A DNA stretch of 64,000 nucleotides, taken from NCBI RefSeq assembly GCF_022899355.1, contig NZ_JALJCK010000014.1, positions 62,001 through 126,000 on the forward strand. Direction: 5' to 3'. Of this stretch, positions 37,365-46,631 are shown one piece after another. This DNA is from Shinella yambaruensis. GTDB taxonomy: Bacteria > Pseudomonadota > Alphaproteobacteria > Rhizobiales > Rhizobiaceae. Within the stretch, counting starts at the first letter, position 1. The number at the start of each line of letters is the position of its first letter. Under the pieces are notes generated by a model, which had not been told where the DNA came from, did no database searches, and saw only the letters and a list, made by a program, of their open reading frames with translations. The position numbers and the translations under genes are program-made.

Positions 37365-38912
37365 TCACTTGTAGATGAAACCGATGGAGCCGTGGTAGTT
37401 GCCCGCCGGCATGGCGTCTTCCTTGCGGCCGTAGATCTTGTTCACCTTGCCGAGGAAGAAGCTCGCCGCATCGTTGGCCGCGTTGAAATTGTCGTCCGGA
37501 CGCTGGAGCGCGGTGCGCGCGACGGGCCGCACGAGATAGGGCGTGGCGATGATGACCATTTCCGTCTCGTTGCGCACGAAATCCTTGGAGCGGAACAGCG
37601 TGCCGAAGATCGGGATCTTCGAAAGGCCCGGCAGGCCGGAGACGGCCTGGCGGATATCGTCCTTGACGAGGCCGGCGATGACGATCGAGCCGCCCGACGG
37701 CAGCTCGACGCTCGTCGTGGCCTCGCGGCGCCGGATGCCGAGCACCGTCATGCCGGGAATGGCCTGGGTGCCGCCATAGGTCGCCGACCCTTCGAAAGTC
37801 GGTTCGGAGACCTCCGTCTCGACACGCAGGCTGATGCGGCCGGGCGACAGCACGACCGGGCGGAAATTCAGCCGGATGCCGTATTCCACCTCGGTGATCG
37901 TGCGGGTGATGGTGGGGGACTTGCCGGCCTCGCCGCTTTCGATCGTCTGCTCGCTCGGGAGGCGGAAATCGCCGCCGACATAGAAGCGGGCCTCCTCGCC
38001 GGAGATCGCCGTCAGGCTCGGTTCGGCAAGGGTCCGCATCACGCCGGCCTGCTCCATGGCGGTCATGCTGCTGGAAAGGGCAAGGCCCCCGACCGTGCCG
38101 GAGAGGGCGCCATTGGAGACCCAGTCGGCCGCACCGCCGAGATTGGTCGGGTTGCGGAAGGAGATGCCGCCACTCGATCCCTGGGCGGAGCCGTTGAAGC
38201 CGAGCTGCTTGAGCACCTGGCGGCTGACCTCCGCCACGGTGATCTTCAGCGTTACCTGGTCCTCGCCGTCGATCTTGAGCATGTTGACGACCTGGGAGCG
38301 CTGGCGCACTTCGCCGAAGATCGCCGCATCGCCGTTGTTGCCCTGGGCCGTGATGTTGCGGGTCGTCGCCTCGCCGCCTCTCAGGAAGATCCCGGCGATC
38401 TCCTCGGCGCGCTTGGCGTCCTGCGGGGTGCGCACGGTGCCGTTCAGCACGATGTTGTCCGACATGATCTCGACCTGGATGTCGGAGTCGGGAATGAAGC
38501 GGCGCAGGTTCGCCTGCAGGCCGTCGATGTCGCGCTCGACGGTGAGGTCGATGCTGACGATCTCCTCGCCGCCCGGCCCGAAGATGAAGATGTTGGTCTG
38601 GCCGACTTCCTTGCCGAACAGGTAGATGCGGCGCGAGGTGCGTGTGACCGCGTCCGCCTTGCCCGGATCGGCGACGAGGATGTCGTGCGCGTCGGTCGGC
38701 AGATCCACAACGATCGCCTTGTTGAGGCCGAGCTTCACCGCCTTGCGGGCGCCGGGGCCGCTGTCGTTGATGCGGATGACGGAAGCGGTCGCCGCTTCGG
38801 CGGTGAGCGCCGGCGTGCCGCTGAACACGGTCTCCGCCAGGCCGGAAAGGGCGAGGCAGAAGCTCAGCCCGCCGGCGACAGAAGCCCGAAATGTCCTTGT
38901 GATTCCAAACAC
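37365..38912 (-). CDS. cpaC: CpaC/RcpA secretin
   Basis: A 515-residue outer-membrane secretin. A signal peptide occupies ~1-40. The pilus-type N domain follows (NKAIVVDLPTDAHDILVADP and RRIYLFGKEVGQTNIFIFG), then a BON-like domain with LNGTVRTPQDAKRAEEIAG. The C-terminal secretin domain (~235-480) includes VNMLKIDGEDQVTLKITVAEV, the ALSGEEARFYVGG-like lip region and VPSG...IVIAGLV. It forms the pore for the Flp pilus. The N domain is echoed in a separate small protein at 41049-41462. Confidence 0.95.
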   Translation of the reverse strand: MFGITRTFRASVAGGLSFCLALSGLAETVFSGTPALTAEAATASVIRINDSGPGARKAVKLGLNKAIVVDLPTDAHDILVADPGKADAVTRTSRRIYLFGKEVGQTNIFIFGPGGEEIVSIDLTVERDIDGLQANLRRFIPDSDIQVEIMSDNIVLNGTVRTPQDAKRAEEIAGIFLRGGEATTRNITAQGNNGDAAIFGEVRQRSQVVNMLKIDGEDQVTLKITVAEVSRQVLKQLGFNGSAQGSSGGISFRNPTNLGGAADWVSNGALSGTVGGLALSSSMTAMEQAGVMRTLAEPSLTAISGEEARFYVGGDFRLPSEQTIESGEAGKSPTITRTITEVEYGIRLNFRPVVLSPGRISLRVETEVSEPTFEGSATYGGTQAIPGMTVLGIRRREATTSVELPSGGSIVIAGLVKDDIRQAVSGLPGLSKIPIFGTLFRSKDFVRNETEMVIIATPYLVRPVARTALQRPDDNFNAANDAASFFLGKVNKIYGRKEDAMPAGNYHGSIGFIYK

Positions 38913-38925
38913 GGTCAGCTCCTGA

Positions 38926-39732
38926 TCACTTCTGGGCCGCGGGCTCGCCGCCGTTTACGATTTCACCGGTCTTGATCACCTGGATGATCGGCATGCCGTC
39001 GCCGCCGCTGAGCAGGTAGTCGGCCGCGCCGGTATCGGCCTCCTGTGCATCCGCGATGCTGCGCAGCGCCAGCGACAGGCGTTCGGCCATCTGCTGGGCG
39101 ACGGCGATCACCTTGGTCTGGTCGGGCGTGAGCTCCAGCGTCGCGGTGGTGCCGATGGCGGATTTCGAGCCGTCCTCGTTTTCCTGGATCTGCTGGTCGA
39201 TGGCGAGCACGCGCACGTTCGACAGCACGGTCTCGGTGATGTAGGAGCCTTCCGGGCTCTTGCGCACCATGATGACGTCGACGCGGTCGTTCGGCAGGAT
39301 GAAGCCGCCGGCGCCGGTGGCGACCGAGATCTCCGTCGCGACCGCCCGTTTGCCGGAGGGCAGCAGCGACGACATGATGCGGTTGCTCGAATCGGCGATC
39401 TTCTCCTGGCGGATCGGTTCGCCATTGAAGATCGGCATGCGGGCGATGGCGCCGTTGAGGCTCTCCATCGCATCCGGCCGGTTCTTGTCGGTGATGAAGC
39501 CCTCGACGATCGAGCCTTCCGGCCAGGCCGTCCAGGCGATCGTTTCCGGATTGAGCCGCGCGCCGACCGGCAGGCTTTCCTTAGCGACCAGCACGTTGAC
39601 GGTCGCCTCGCGCTCGACGACGGCTTCGGTCTGCACGGGCGCGCCCCCGCCGGCGACCCGCAGGGCCAGAAGGCCCGCGACGCCCGCCGAAACGACGGCC
39701 ACTGCCAGAATGATGATTCGCGCCGGTCTCAT
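38926..39732 (-). CDS. cpaB: CpaB/RcpC pilus assembly protein
   Basis: A 268-residue protein with an N-terminal membrane anchor (~5-25) and a SAF domain at ~45-115 (VLVAKESLPVGARLNPETIAW; PIFNGEPIRQEKI), followed by the RcpC-type C-terminal domain (GFILPNDRVDVIMVRK; TVLSNVRVLAIDQQI). CpaB is a periplasmic partner of the secretin. It is separated from cpaA by 190 bases with CtrA-like boxes, so it probably starts its own transcript. Confidence 0.93.
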   Translation of the reverse strand: MRPARIIILAVAVVSAGVAGLLALRVAGGGAPVQTEAVVEREATVNVLVAKESLPVGARLNPETIAWTAWPEGSIVEGFITDKNRPDAMESLNGAIARMPIFNGEPIRQEKIADSSNRIMSSLLPSGKRAVATEISVATGAGGFILPNDRVDVIMVRKSPEGSYITETVLSNVRVLAIDQQIQENEDGSKSAIGTTATLELTPDQTKVIAVAQQMAERLSLALRSIADAQEADTGAADYLLSGGDGMPIIQVIKTGEIVNGGEPAAQK

Positions 39733-39792
39733 GTGGTTTCCCTGGGCTGCGGACTTTTCTATCCACCCACGCTAACCGGCAATGGTGTAATT

Positions 39793-39824
39793 ATGGTTAA
39801 TAACCGCCTTACGCGCATGGTTAA
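39793..39824 (-). promoter_or_regulatory. Two CtrA-like TTAACCAT boxes upstream of cpaB
   Basis: On the minus strand TTAACCAT occurs exactly at 39793-39800 and again at 39817-39824, 61-92 bases before the cpaB start. CtrA of Alphaproteobacteria binds TTAA-based sites of this kind and controls pilus genes in Caulobacter. The complete TTAA-N7-TTAA form is not present. Confidence 0.5.
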
Positions 39825-39922
39825 CGCAAGACTAACGAAACCAGGCGCGGGACATGCGTCGGCCCCGGCGCTTCAACCGGGGCTGGCAAGCAGGCATCGT
39901 GATGAAATGGCGGCCGGCCGCC

Positions 39923-40426
39923 TCAGCCGAGCGCCGCGACCATCAGCGGCGAGGACGGATAGGCGAGGAAGGCGCCGATCCCGATCGCGATGCCATAGGG
40001 CACCTTCTTGGCCTTGAGCAGGTGATCGGGAACCGGCAGGCCCGATGCGAGGATCAGGTTCGTCTTGGCGCGCAGGGAGAGGATTGCAATGGTGAGCAAT
40101 CCGCCGAAGACGGAAACATAGACCAGGTATTCGACGAGGGAGAGGCTCATGCCGAACCAGACGGCACTGGCCGTCAGGAGCTTGGCGTCGCCGCCGCCCA
40201 TGACATTGAGGGCGAAGAGCGCGAAACAGACGGAGAAGACGAGAAGGCCGGCCGCAAGATGCATGGCGATCTCCGTCAGGCCGAGGCCCGCCAGCGGCGC
40301 CACGACGACGAAGGCGACAAGGAGGATCGCCGAGACCCGGTTGGGGATGAGCATCGTCAGGAAATCGGAGCAGGCCGCGACCGCGAGGCAAAGCGGGAAT
40401 ACCACGAAGATGATTGCCTGGGCCAT
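39923..40426 (-). CDS. cpaA: CpaA/TadV prepilin peptidase
   Basis: A 167-residue polytopic membrane aspartic protease of family A24. The two catalytic aspartates are visible in ACSDFLTMLIPNR (~19) and NVMGGGDAKLLTA (~80). There are five or so hydrophobic segments and no N-methylation domain, as usual for Tad systems. The ATG at 40424-40426 follows AGGAG. It processes Flp prepilin and the TadE-type pseudopilins encoded nearby. Confidence 0.93.
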   Translation of the reverse strand: MAQAIIFVVFPLCLAVAACSDFLTMLIPNRVSAILLVAFVVVAPLAGLGLTEIAMHLAAGLLVFSVCFALFALNVMGGGDAKLLTASAVWFGMSLSLVEYLVYVSVFGGLLTIAILSLRAKTNLILASGLPVPDHLLKAKKVPYGIAIGIGAFLAYPSSPLMVAALG

Positions 40427-40485
40427 GATGATGCTCTCCTTTCGGCGCATGATGCGCCTCGTCCGTTTCGGAAAGGATAACTGAA

Positions 40486-40515
40486 AGCAAAAAGCCGCCT
40501 TTGCGGGGCGGCTTT
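40486..40515 (-). terminator. Rho-independent terminator/attenuator after flp
   Basis: AAAGCCGCC (40491-40499) and GGCGGCTTT (40507-40515) form a perfect 9-bp stem with a 7-base loop. On the minus strand it ends in a U-run (TTTTTG). It lies between flp and cpaA, so it should raise pilin mRNA relative to the assembly genes through partial termination. Confidence 0.88.
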
Positions 40516-40546
40516 CCGATATAGGGGCTACGCCTCCGGTCGCCGA

Positions 40547-40726
40547 TTACTTCGGCACTTCGGCTTCCATCTTCGAGCCGAGCGTGCTGAACGTGTTGTT
40601 CAGCGAGTCGCCGAGCGCGCCGGCACCGGCGATCAGGGCAACGGAAACCAGTGCGGCGATCAGGCCGTATTCGATGGCGGTGGCGCCCGATTCGTCTTTC
40701 ATAAGGCGAGCGAAAATCTTGGTCAT
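40547..40726 (-). CDS. flp: Flp-type major pilin
   Basis: A 59-residue type IVb prepilin, read directly from the bases. It begins MTKIFARLMKDESGATAIEY, continues GLIAALVSVALIAGAGALGD and ends SKMEAEVPK. Cleavage is expected after the Gly in DESG|ATAIEYGLI, leaving Glu at position 5 and a Tyr next to it, as in Flp pilins. The ATG at 40724-40726 follows TAGGAG. It is followed by a terminator and then by the peptidase gene cpaA. Its short length hides it from ordinary ORF cut-offs. Confidence 0.95.
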   Translation of the reverse strand: MTKIFARLMKDESGATAIEYGLIAALVSVALIAGAGALGDSLNNTFSTLGSKMEAEVPK

Positions 40727-41048
40727 GGTATTCTCCTAGCTCCACGATGTTGGTTCAGCACGTCCGCCAACTGTTTCCGTTGTTCGGATGGTTGCAACCT
40801 ACAGGCAAGCCATTTCCATTGACTTAAGGAATCCGGTTAACAAAAGCTTGCCACGCGGTGGCCGGATTTATGGTGATCATTCGGTTAATCCCCTTACGCG
40901 CGCGTATTTCCCTTTGTTTGGCGCCGCTCGACGGGACCAGGCGGGCCAAACGGGCGGCAGATAAATCTACAAGGTTAGCGAGTGGCTTAAGCCTTCGTTC
41001 ACCATTCGCAGCGATGCTGTTGGTGTTTTATCGCCGGGATGACTGTTT
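40727..41048. promoter_or_regulatory. 322-base divergent promoter region of flp and the secretin-N-domain gene
   Basis: No gene is seen. GGTTAA (TTAACC on the minus strand) occurs at 40835-40840 and 40883-40888. The second is followed by CCTTACGCGC (40892-40901), the same 10-mer that follows GGTTAAT upstream of cpaB (39807-39816). The region is clearly AT-richer than its neighbours, as expected for promoters in both directions. Confidence 0.6.
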
Positions 41049-41462
41049 ATGGGACGCGACTTGATCTTCGCTACGGGTGCCGCAAAGCTGGTGATGGCGG
41101 GCTTCGTCGTTGTGGCGACAGCCGCTTCCGCCCTTGCCGACGAACCGCTGATGCGCGTCTACATGGACCACGCCCGCGTGCTCAAGCTCGACCGCCCCGT
41201 CAGCAAGGTGATCATCGGCAATGCGGAGGTCGCCGATGCGACCGTGGCCGATTCCCAGACGATCGTCCTGACCGGCCGCAATTTCGGAACCACCAACCTG
41301 GTCCTGCTCGATGCGGACGGCAACGCCATCATCGACGAACGCATCCTCGTCTCGATCGACGAGGGCAACACGGTGCGCGTCTTCCGGCAGACGGACCGGT
41401 CGGTGCTCTCCTGCACGCCCAATTGCGAAGAGCACGTCGCCCGGAACAGGAGCGGTGGCTGA
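41049..41462 (+). CDS. Small secretin N-domain protein (T2SS/T3SS pilus N family)
   Basis: A 137-residue exported protein. The signal peptide is at ~1-31 (ending ASALADEP). The remainder is one N domain equivalent to the start of CpaC: VLKLDRPVSKVIIGNAEVADA, TIVLTGRNFGTTNLVLLD and a short C-terminal tail with CTPNCEEH. It lacks any secretin pore domain. It is found with Tad loci in rhizobia and probably sits in the periplasm beside the secretin, but its role is unknown. It diverges from flp and precedes two TadE-type genes. Confidence 0.82.
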   Translation: MGRDLIFATGAAKLVMAGFVVVATAASALADEPLMRVYMDHARVLKLDRPVSKVIIGNAEVADATVADSQTIVLTGRNFGTTNLVLLDADGNAIIDERILVSIDEGNTVRVFRQTDRSVLSCTPNCEEHVARNRSGG

Positions 41463-41586
41463 CGCCCCGTCCCGCTTCGGGCGTCCGAATGCGGGAAACC
41501 GTTCAATTCTTCCCCTTTCCGCATACGAAATATAAACGGTCTGCGGCCTATCCTCGCCCGTGTCCAGCATTTGGGAACGGATCGCG

Positions 41587-42189
41587 ATGTCGCTCGATCA
41601 TGATGCACCTGTCCGCCGAAGGCCGAAGAAGGGCCTGTTCGGCCGCTTCCTTGCCCGGCGTGACGGCGCGACGTCCATCGAGATCGCGCTTCTCAGCCTG
41701 CCCTTCTTCATGATCGTCTTCGCCTCGCTCGAGACCTTTGTCGCCTTTTCCGCCGAACAGCTTCTCGCCAACGCCACCGAAACCATGGCGCGCAAGATCA
41801 GGACGGGCGAAATCCGCTCCTCGGGCAACGCCACCGTGGACACGGAGACGTTCCGCAAGGCCTTCTGCGACGAGATCGCCATCCTGATGCCCTGCTCGCC
41901 CCAGGAGATAAAAACGGCGGACAAGCTGTTTCTCGACGTCAGGAGCTTCGCGAAGTTCTCGGACATCCCGAAGACCACACCGCTCGTCGGCGCGGACCTC
42001 GACACGTCGTCCTTCAAGATCGCACCCGGCGGCAAGCGGACCATCAACATCGTGCGTGCCTACTATCGCTGGGACATCGTGACGGACCTCATCCGCCCCT
42101 ATGTCTCCAACATCCGCGCGGCCGACGGCTCCCGGCAGAACTACCTGATGATCGCGACGGCCGTCGTCCAGAACGAGGACTATCCGTGA
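41587..42189 (+). CDS. TadE-type pseudopilin
   Basis: A 200-residue single-pass protein from the ATG at 41587; a GTG at 41560 is an alternative. A basic cytoplasmic start is followed by the TadE signature RDGATSIEIALLSLPFFMIVF (~32-52), with the prepilin-like Gly and Glu at the membrane boundary. The extracytoplasmic part carries two cysteines (FCDEIAILMPC) likely to form a disulfide. It is a minor pseudopilin for priming Flp pilus assembly. Its stop overlaps the next gene by one base (TGATG). Confidence 0.88.
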   Translation: MSLDHDAPVRRRPKKGLFGRFLARRDGATSIEIALLSLPFFMIVFASLETFVAFSAEQLLANATETMARKIRTGEIRSSGNATVDTETFRKAFCDEIAILMPCSPQEIKTADKLFLDVRSFAKFSDIPKTTPLVGADLDTSSFKIAPGGKRTINIVRAYYRWDIVTDLIRPYVSNIRAADGSRQNYLMIATAVVQNEDYP

Positions 42190-42800
42190 TGCGCAAGGTC
42201 CTTTCCCCCCCGGATGTCGTCAAGGGCCGGCAGGGCGCCGGGCGCGGCGTGCTGCTGCGGCTGCGCCGCTTCGTCGAGGATCGCCGCGGCATCGGCGCCA
42301 TCGAATTCGCCATCGTCGCCCCGCTGCTGATGATGGCCTATGTGGGCGCCTTCGAGATCACCGTCGCGATCACCTCCCTGCGCAAGGTCAGCAGGGCCTC
42401 CGCGACCGTTTCCGACCTCCTGACGCAGAGCAGTTCGACCAACAAGGCGACACTCGACACGATGAAGGACGTCGTCGCCAAGGTCGTGGCGCCGTTCCCC
42501 ACCAAAAGCGCCTATACGCTGAAGATCACCGGCATCGCCGTTGCGGCCGACGGCAAGGCAAAGGTCGCCTGGTCGCGCGACCAGGCGGCGAGCACCCCCT
42601 ATGCCAAGGGAAGCGCGGTGACGCTGCCGAGCCACATGGAAGCCAAGGACACGTTCATCGTGCGCACGGAACTGTCGGTGCCCTATTCCATCCTGCTTCT
42701 GGCGCCGAATCTCGATTCGCGGCTCAACAAGATCAACCTTTCCCGCACGAGCTATTTCCGCCAGCGCGTCGGCAAGACGATCGACTGCTCCGACTGCTGA
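42189..42800 (+). CDS. Second TadE-type pseudopilin
   Basis: A 203-residue protein from the ATG at 42189 (GTG at 42186 possible). It carries the TadE signature DRRGIGAIEFAIVAPLLMMAY (~31-51), then an extracytoplasmic domain ending CSDC. It is translationally coupled to the preceding TadE gene, and together they are the TadE/TadF-like pair of the locus. There is no von Willebrand domain, so no TadG is present in the window. Confidence 0.87.
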   Translation: MRKVLSPPDVVKGRQGAGRGVLLRLRRFVEDRRGIGAIEFAIVAPLLMMAYVGAFEITVAITSLRKVSRASATVSDLLTQSSSTNKATLDTMKDVVAKVVAPFPTKSAYTLKITGIAVAADGKAKVAWSRDQAASTPYAKGSAVTLPSHMEAKDTFIVRTELSVPYSILLLAPNLDSRLNKINLSRTSYFRQRVGKTIDCSDC

Positions 42801-42898
42801 TCCCGATCCCGTTCGCCTCGCGATTTCGCTTGAACCCGTTGCAAGGCCCGTGTCATGTCTCGCAGTTCATCCGGACGCGGACAGACGGCAGGTGATCC

Positions 42899-44124
<1,226 letters not shown>

Positions 44125-44128
<4 letters not shown>

Positions 44129-45093
44129 CGAAACCCATGCCCAAGGCGGAGCTGCACTGCCATATCGAAGGCGCGGCCCCGCCGGCCCTCGCCCTTTCCC
44201 AGGCGCAGCGCTACGGCATCGACACTTCCGCCTTCATCCGCGACGGCGAATATGCCTGGGAGGATTTCACCAGCTTCGTCGCAAGCTACGACGCAACGGC
44301 AAACCTCTTCCGCACGGAGGAGGACTATGCCCTGCTCGCCGAGACCTACCTCACCGGGATCGCCGAAGAAGGCGCCGTCTATAGCGAGCTGATCGTCTCG
44401 CCCGACCAGGGGGACGCCGTCGGCATCGGCGCCGATGCCTACATCCGCGGCCTTGCCGAGGGCGCCGAGCGGGCCCGGGCGAGAACCGGCATCGAGACGC
44501 GCCTCCTCATCGTCGGCATCCGCCATTTCGGCCCGGAACGGGTGGTGAAGGCGGCCGAATATGCCGCCCGCCGGCCGCATCCGCTGATCACCGGCTTCAA
44601 CCTCGCCGGCGAGGAGCGCATGCACCGCATCGCCGATTTCGCGCGCGCCTTCGACATCGCCCGCGATGCCGGCCTCGGCATCACCATCCATGCGGGCGAG
44701 CTTTCGGGCGCCTTCAGCGTGCGCGATGCGCTCGACCATGTCCGCCCCACGCGCATCAGCCACGGCGTGCGCGCCATCGAGGACGGCGACCTTGTAAGGC
44801 GGCTGGCCGACGAGGGCGTGGTGCTGGAAGTCTGCCCAGGCTCGAATATCGCGCTGAAGGTCTTCCCGGACTTCGAGCATCACCCGTTGCGCGCCCTTCA
44901 CGACGCGGGCGTGCGCGTCACGCTCAACTCCGACGACCCGCCGTTCTTCCACACCTCGCTCGCCCGGGAATACGAGATCGCCTCCTCCGTCATGGGCTTC
45001 AGCGACGAGGCGCTGCTCGGCATGACGCGGACCGCGATCGAGGCCGCCTTCGTCGACGAACCGACGCGCCAGAGGCTGCTTTCGCGGCTTTGA
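44125..45093 (+). CDS. add: Adenosine deaminase
   Basis: A 322-residue zinc hydrolase that deaminates (deoxy)adenosine to (deoxy)inosine. The metal motif HCHIEGA is near residue 12. HAGE (~192) holds the third His and the catalytic Glu, SHGVRA the next His, and LNSDDPPFF the metal Asp. The GTG at 44125 has AAGGAG seven bases upstream and overlaps the deoB stop; an ATG at 44137 is possible. It supplies inosine to the phosphorylase of the opposing operon. Confidence 0.95.
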
Positions 45094-45198
45094 CGGGCAA
45101 GCCGGCTGGGGATGTTGCCGGCCGGGCGCGCTCCACTCTTGCGGCCTTGCGCCGTTCCGTGGAAAAAGAGGCGTTTACTCGTTTTCGGAAGGTTGGCC

Positions 45199-45828
45199 AT
45201 GGACGGCGTCACAGTCATCGATCACCCGCTCGTGCAGCACAAGCTGACCATCATGCGCAAGAAGGAGACCTCGACGGGGAGTTTCCGCCGGCTCCTGCGC
45301 GAGATCTCCACCCTGCTCTGCTACGAGGTCACGCGCGACCTGGAGCTGACCACGCAGCGCATCGAGACGCCACTGGAGGAGATCGACGCGCCCGTCCTCG
45401 AAGGCAAGAAGCTGGTCTTCGCCTCGATCCTGCGCGCCGGTAACGGCCTGCTCGAAGGCATGCTGGAACTGGTGCCGTCCGCCCGCGTCTCCCATATCGG
45501 CGTCTATCGCGACCACGAGACGCTGGAAGCGGTCGAATATTTCTTCAAGGCGCCCGACAGCATCGACGAGCGTCTCGTCATCGTCGTCGATCCGATGCTC
45601 GCGACGGGCAACTCCGCCATCGCCGCCATCGACACGCTGAAGAGCCGCGGGGCGACGAACATCCGCTTCCTCTGCCTGCTCGCCGCGCCGGAGGGCATCC
45701 GGAGTTTCCGCGCGCACCATCCGGACGTGCCGGTCTACACCGCGTCCATCGACCGCCAGCTCAACGAGAAGGGCTATATCGTGCCCGGCCTCGGCGATGC
45801 CGGCGACCGCATGTACGGCACGAAGTGA
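45199..45828 (+). CDS. upp: Uracil phosphoribosyltransferase
   Basis: A 209-residue pyrimidine-salvage enzyme that makes UMP from uracil and PRPP. It starts [20 protein letters not shown], contains [13 protein letters not shown] and the PRPP loop [19 protein letters not shown] (~127-145), and ends with the uracil-binding [18 protein letters not shown]. It ends the deoB-add-upp group. The 105-base gap after add contains GGAAGG before the ATG. Confidence 0.97.
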   Translation: MDGVTVIDHPLVQHKLTIMRKKETSTGSFRRLLREISTLLCYEVTRDLELTTQRIETPLEEIDAPVLEGKKLVFASILRAGNGLLEGMLELVPSARVSHIGVYRDHETLEAVEYFFKAPDSIDERLVIVVDPMLATGNSAIAAIDTLKSRGATNIRFLCLLAAPEGIRSFRAHHPDVPVYTASIDRQLNEKGYIVPGLGDAGDRMYGTK

Positions 45829-45866
45829 GCGGCTGACCGGACAGGGCCTCTGCCCTCTCCTCCGTC

Positions 45867-45952
45867 ATGGTCGGGCTTGACCCGACCATCCACGCCACAC
45901 CCGCCGCATGGATCCTCGGGTCAAGCCCGAGGATGACTTGAGGGGGGGGGGG
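45867..45952. repeat. Paired palindromic repeat followed by an 11-G tract
   Basis: Hairpin 1 is ATGGTCGGG (45867-45875) with CCCGACCAT (45881-45889). Hairpin 2 is ATCCTCGGG (45912-45920) with CCCGAGGAT (45926-45934). The CGGGxTTGACCCG type recurs in rhizobial genomes. An uninterrupted run of 11 G follows at 45942-45952. It lies downstream of upp and could also stop transcription. Confidence 0.75.
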
Positions 45953-46094
45953 CGAGGGTGCTCGCAAAAGCATTTAACGCGCCATTTACCAAGCCGATCG
46001 AAGATCGTGGAGAGGGGCGCCGTCGAGCGCCCCTTTTGCCGTCCGTTAGCCGGATGCGTGCTATTTCGGGACAGATCCTCCCGGAGACTGTCCC

Positions 46095-46631
46095 ATGTTC
46101 GTTCGCAGCCTTGTCTTTCTCGTCGGTTCCGTCGTCGCGGCCGCGGCCTTCGTGCCCGGCGTTGCGACCCGCTATCTCGATGCGACCGCCGAGGCGCCCG
46201 AGGCGACGGTGGAGAAGGCGGCCGTGGAGACCGGCAGGAACGCGGCACGCTATACCGGCAACCGCAGCGCCGTCATCAGCGCCGATCCGAGCGGTCATTT
46301 CACCGGCCTCTTCGCCATCAACGGCCGCAAGGAGGAGGGCCTGGTCGATACCGGCGCCAGCATGGTCGCCATCAACATCTCGACGGCGCAGCGCCTCGGC
46401 ATCGCCAGGACGGACCTCGATTTCCGCTATGCCGTCGACACGGCGAACGGCAAGGCGCGCGCCGCCTATATCCGCCTCGACCACGTCGAGATCGGTCCGG
46501 TGCGCATGGAGAATGTCGGCGCCATGGTGCTCGACGACAAGGCGCTGTCGGGCACGCTGATCGGCATGAGCTTCCTGAAGGGGCTGTCGTCCTACCGCGT
46601 GGAGGGCGGCAAGCTGCACCTCACCCGCTGA
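46095..46631 (+). CDS. Retropepsin-like membrane-anchored aspartic protease (clan AA)
   Basis: A 178-residue protein with an N-terminal hydrophobic anchor (~5-25) and a single retropepsin domain at ~65-178. The active-site motif is VDTGAS with Asp85, and the second conserved segment is LIGMSFLKGLSSYRVEGGKLHL. It belongs to the bacterial single-domain, pepsin-like family related to retroviral proteases, which must dimerise to act. Function is unknown in most bacteria. It is unrelated in theme to its nucleoside-salvage neighbours, and its end overlaps deoA by 11 bases in convergent orientation. Confidence 0.88.
   Translation: MFVRSLVFLVGSVVAAAAFVPGVATRYLDATAEAPEATVEKAAVETGRNAARYTGNRSAVISADPSGHFTGLFAINGRKEEGLVDTGASMVAINISTAQRLGIARTDLDFRYAVDTANGKARAAYIRLDHVEIGPVRMENVGAMVLDDKALSGTLIGMSFLKGLSSYRVEGGKLHLTR

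Noticed and set aside
39861-39883. Terminator between cpaA and cpaB
   Set aside because: A 7-bp GCCCCGG/CCGGGGC hairpin exists at 39862-39883, but no U-run follows on the minus strand, so it was not listed as a terminator.
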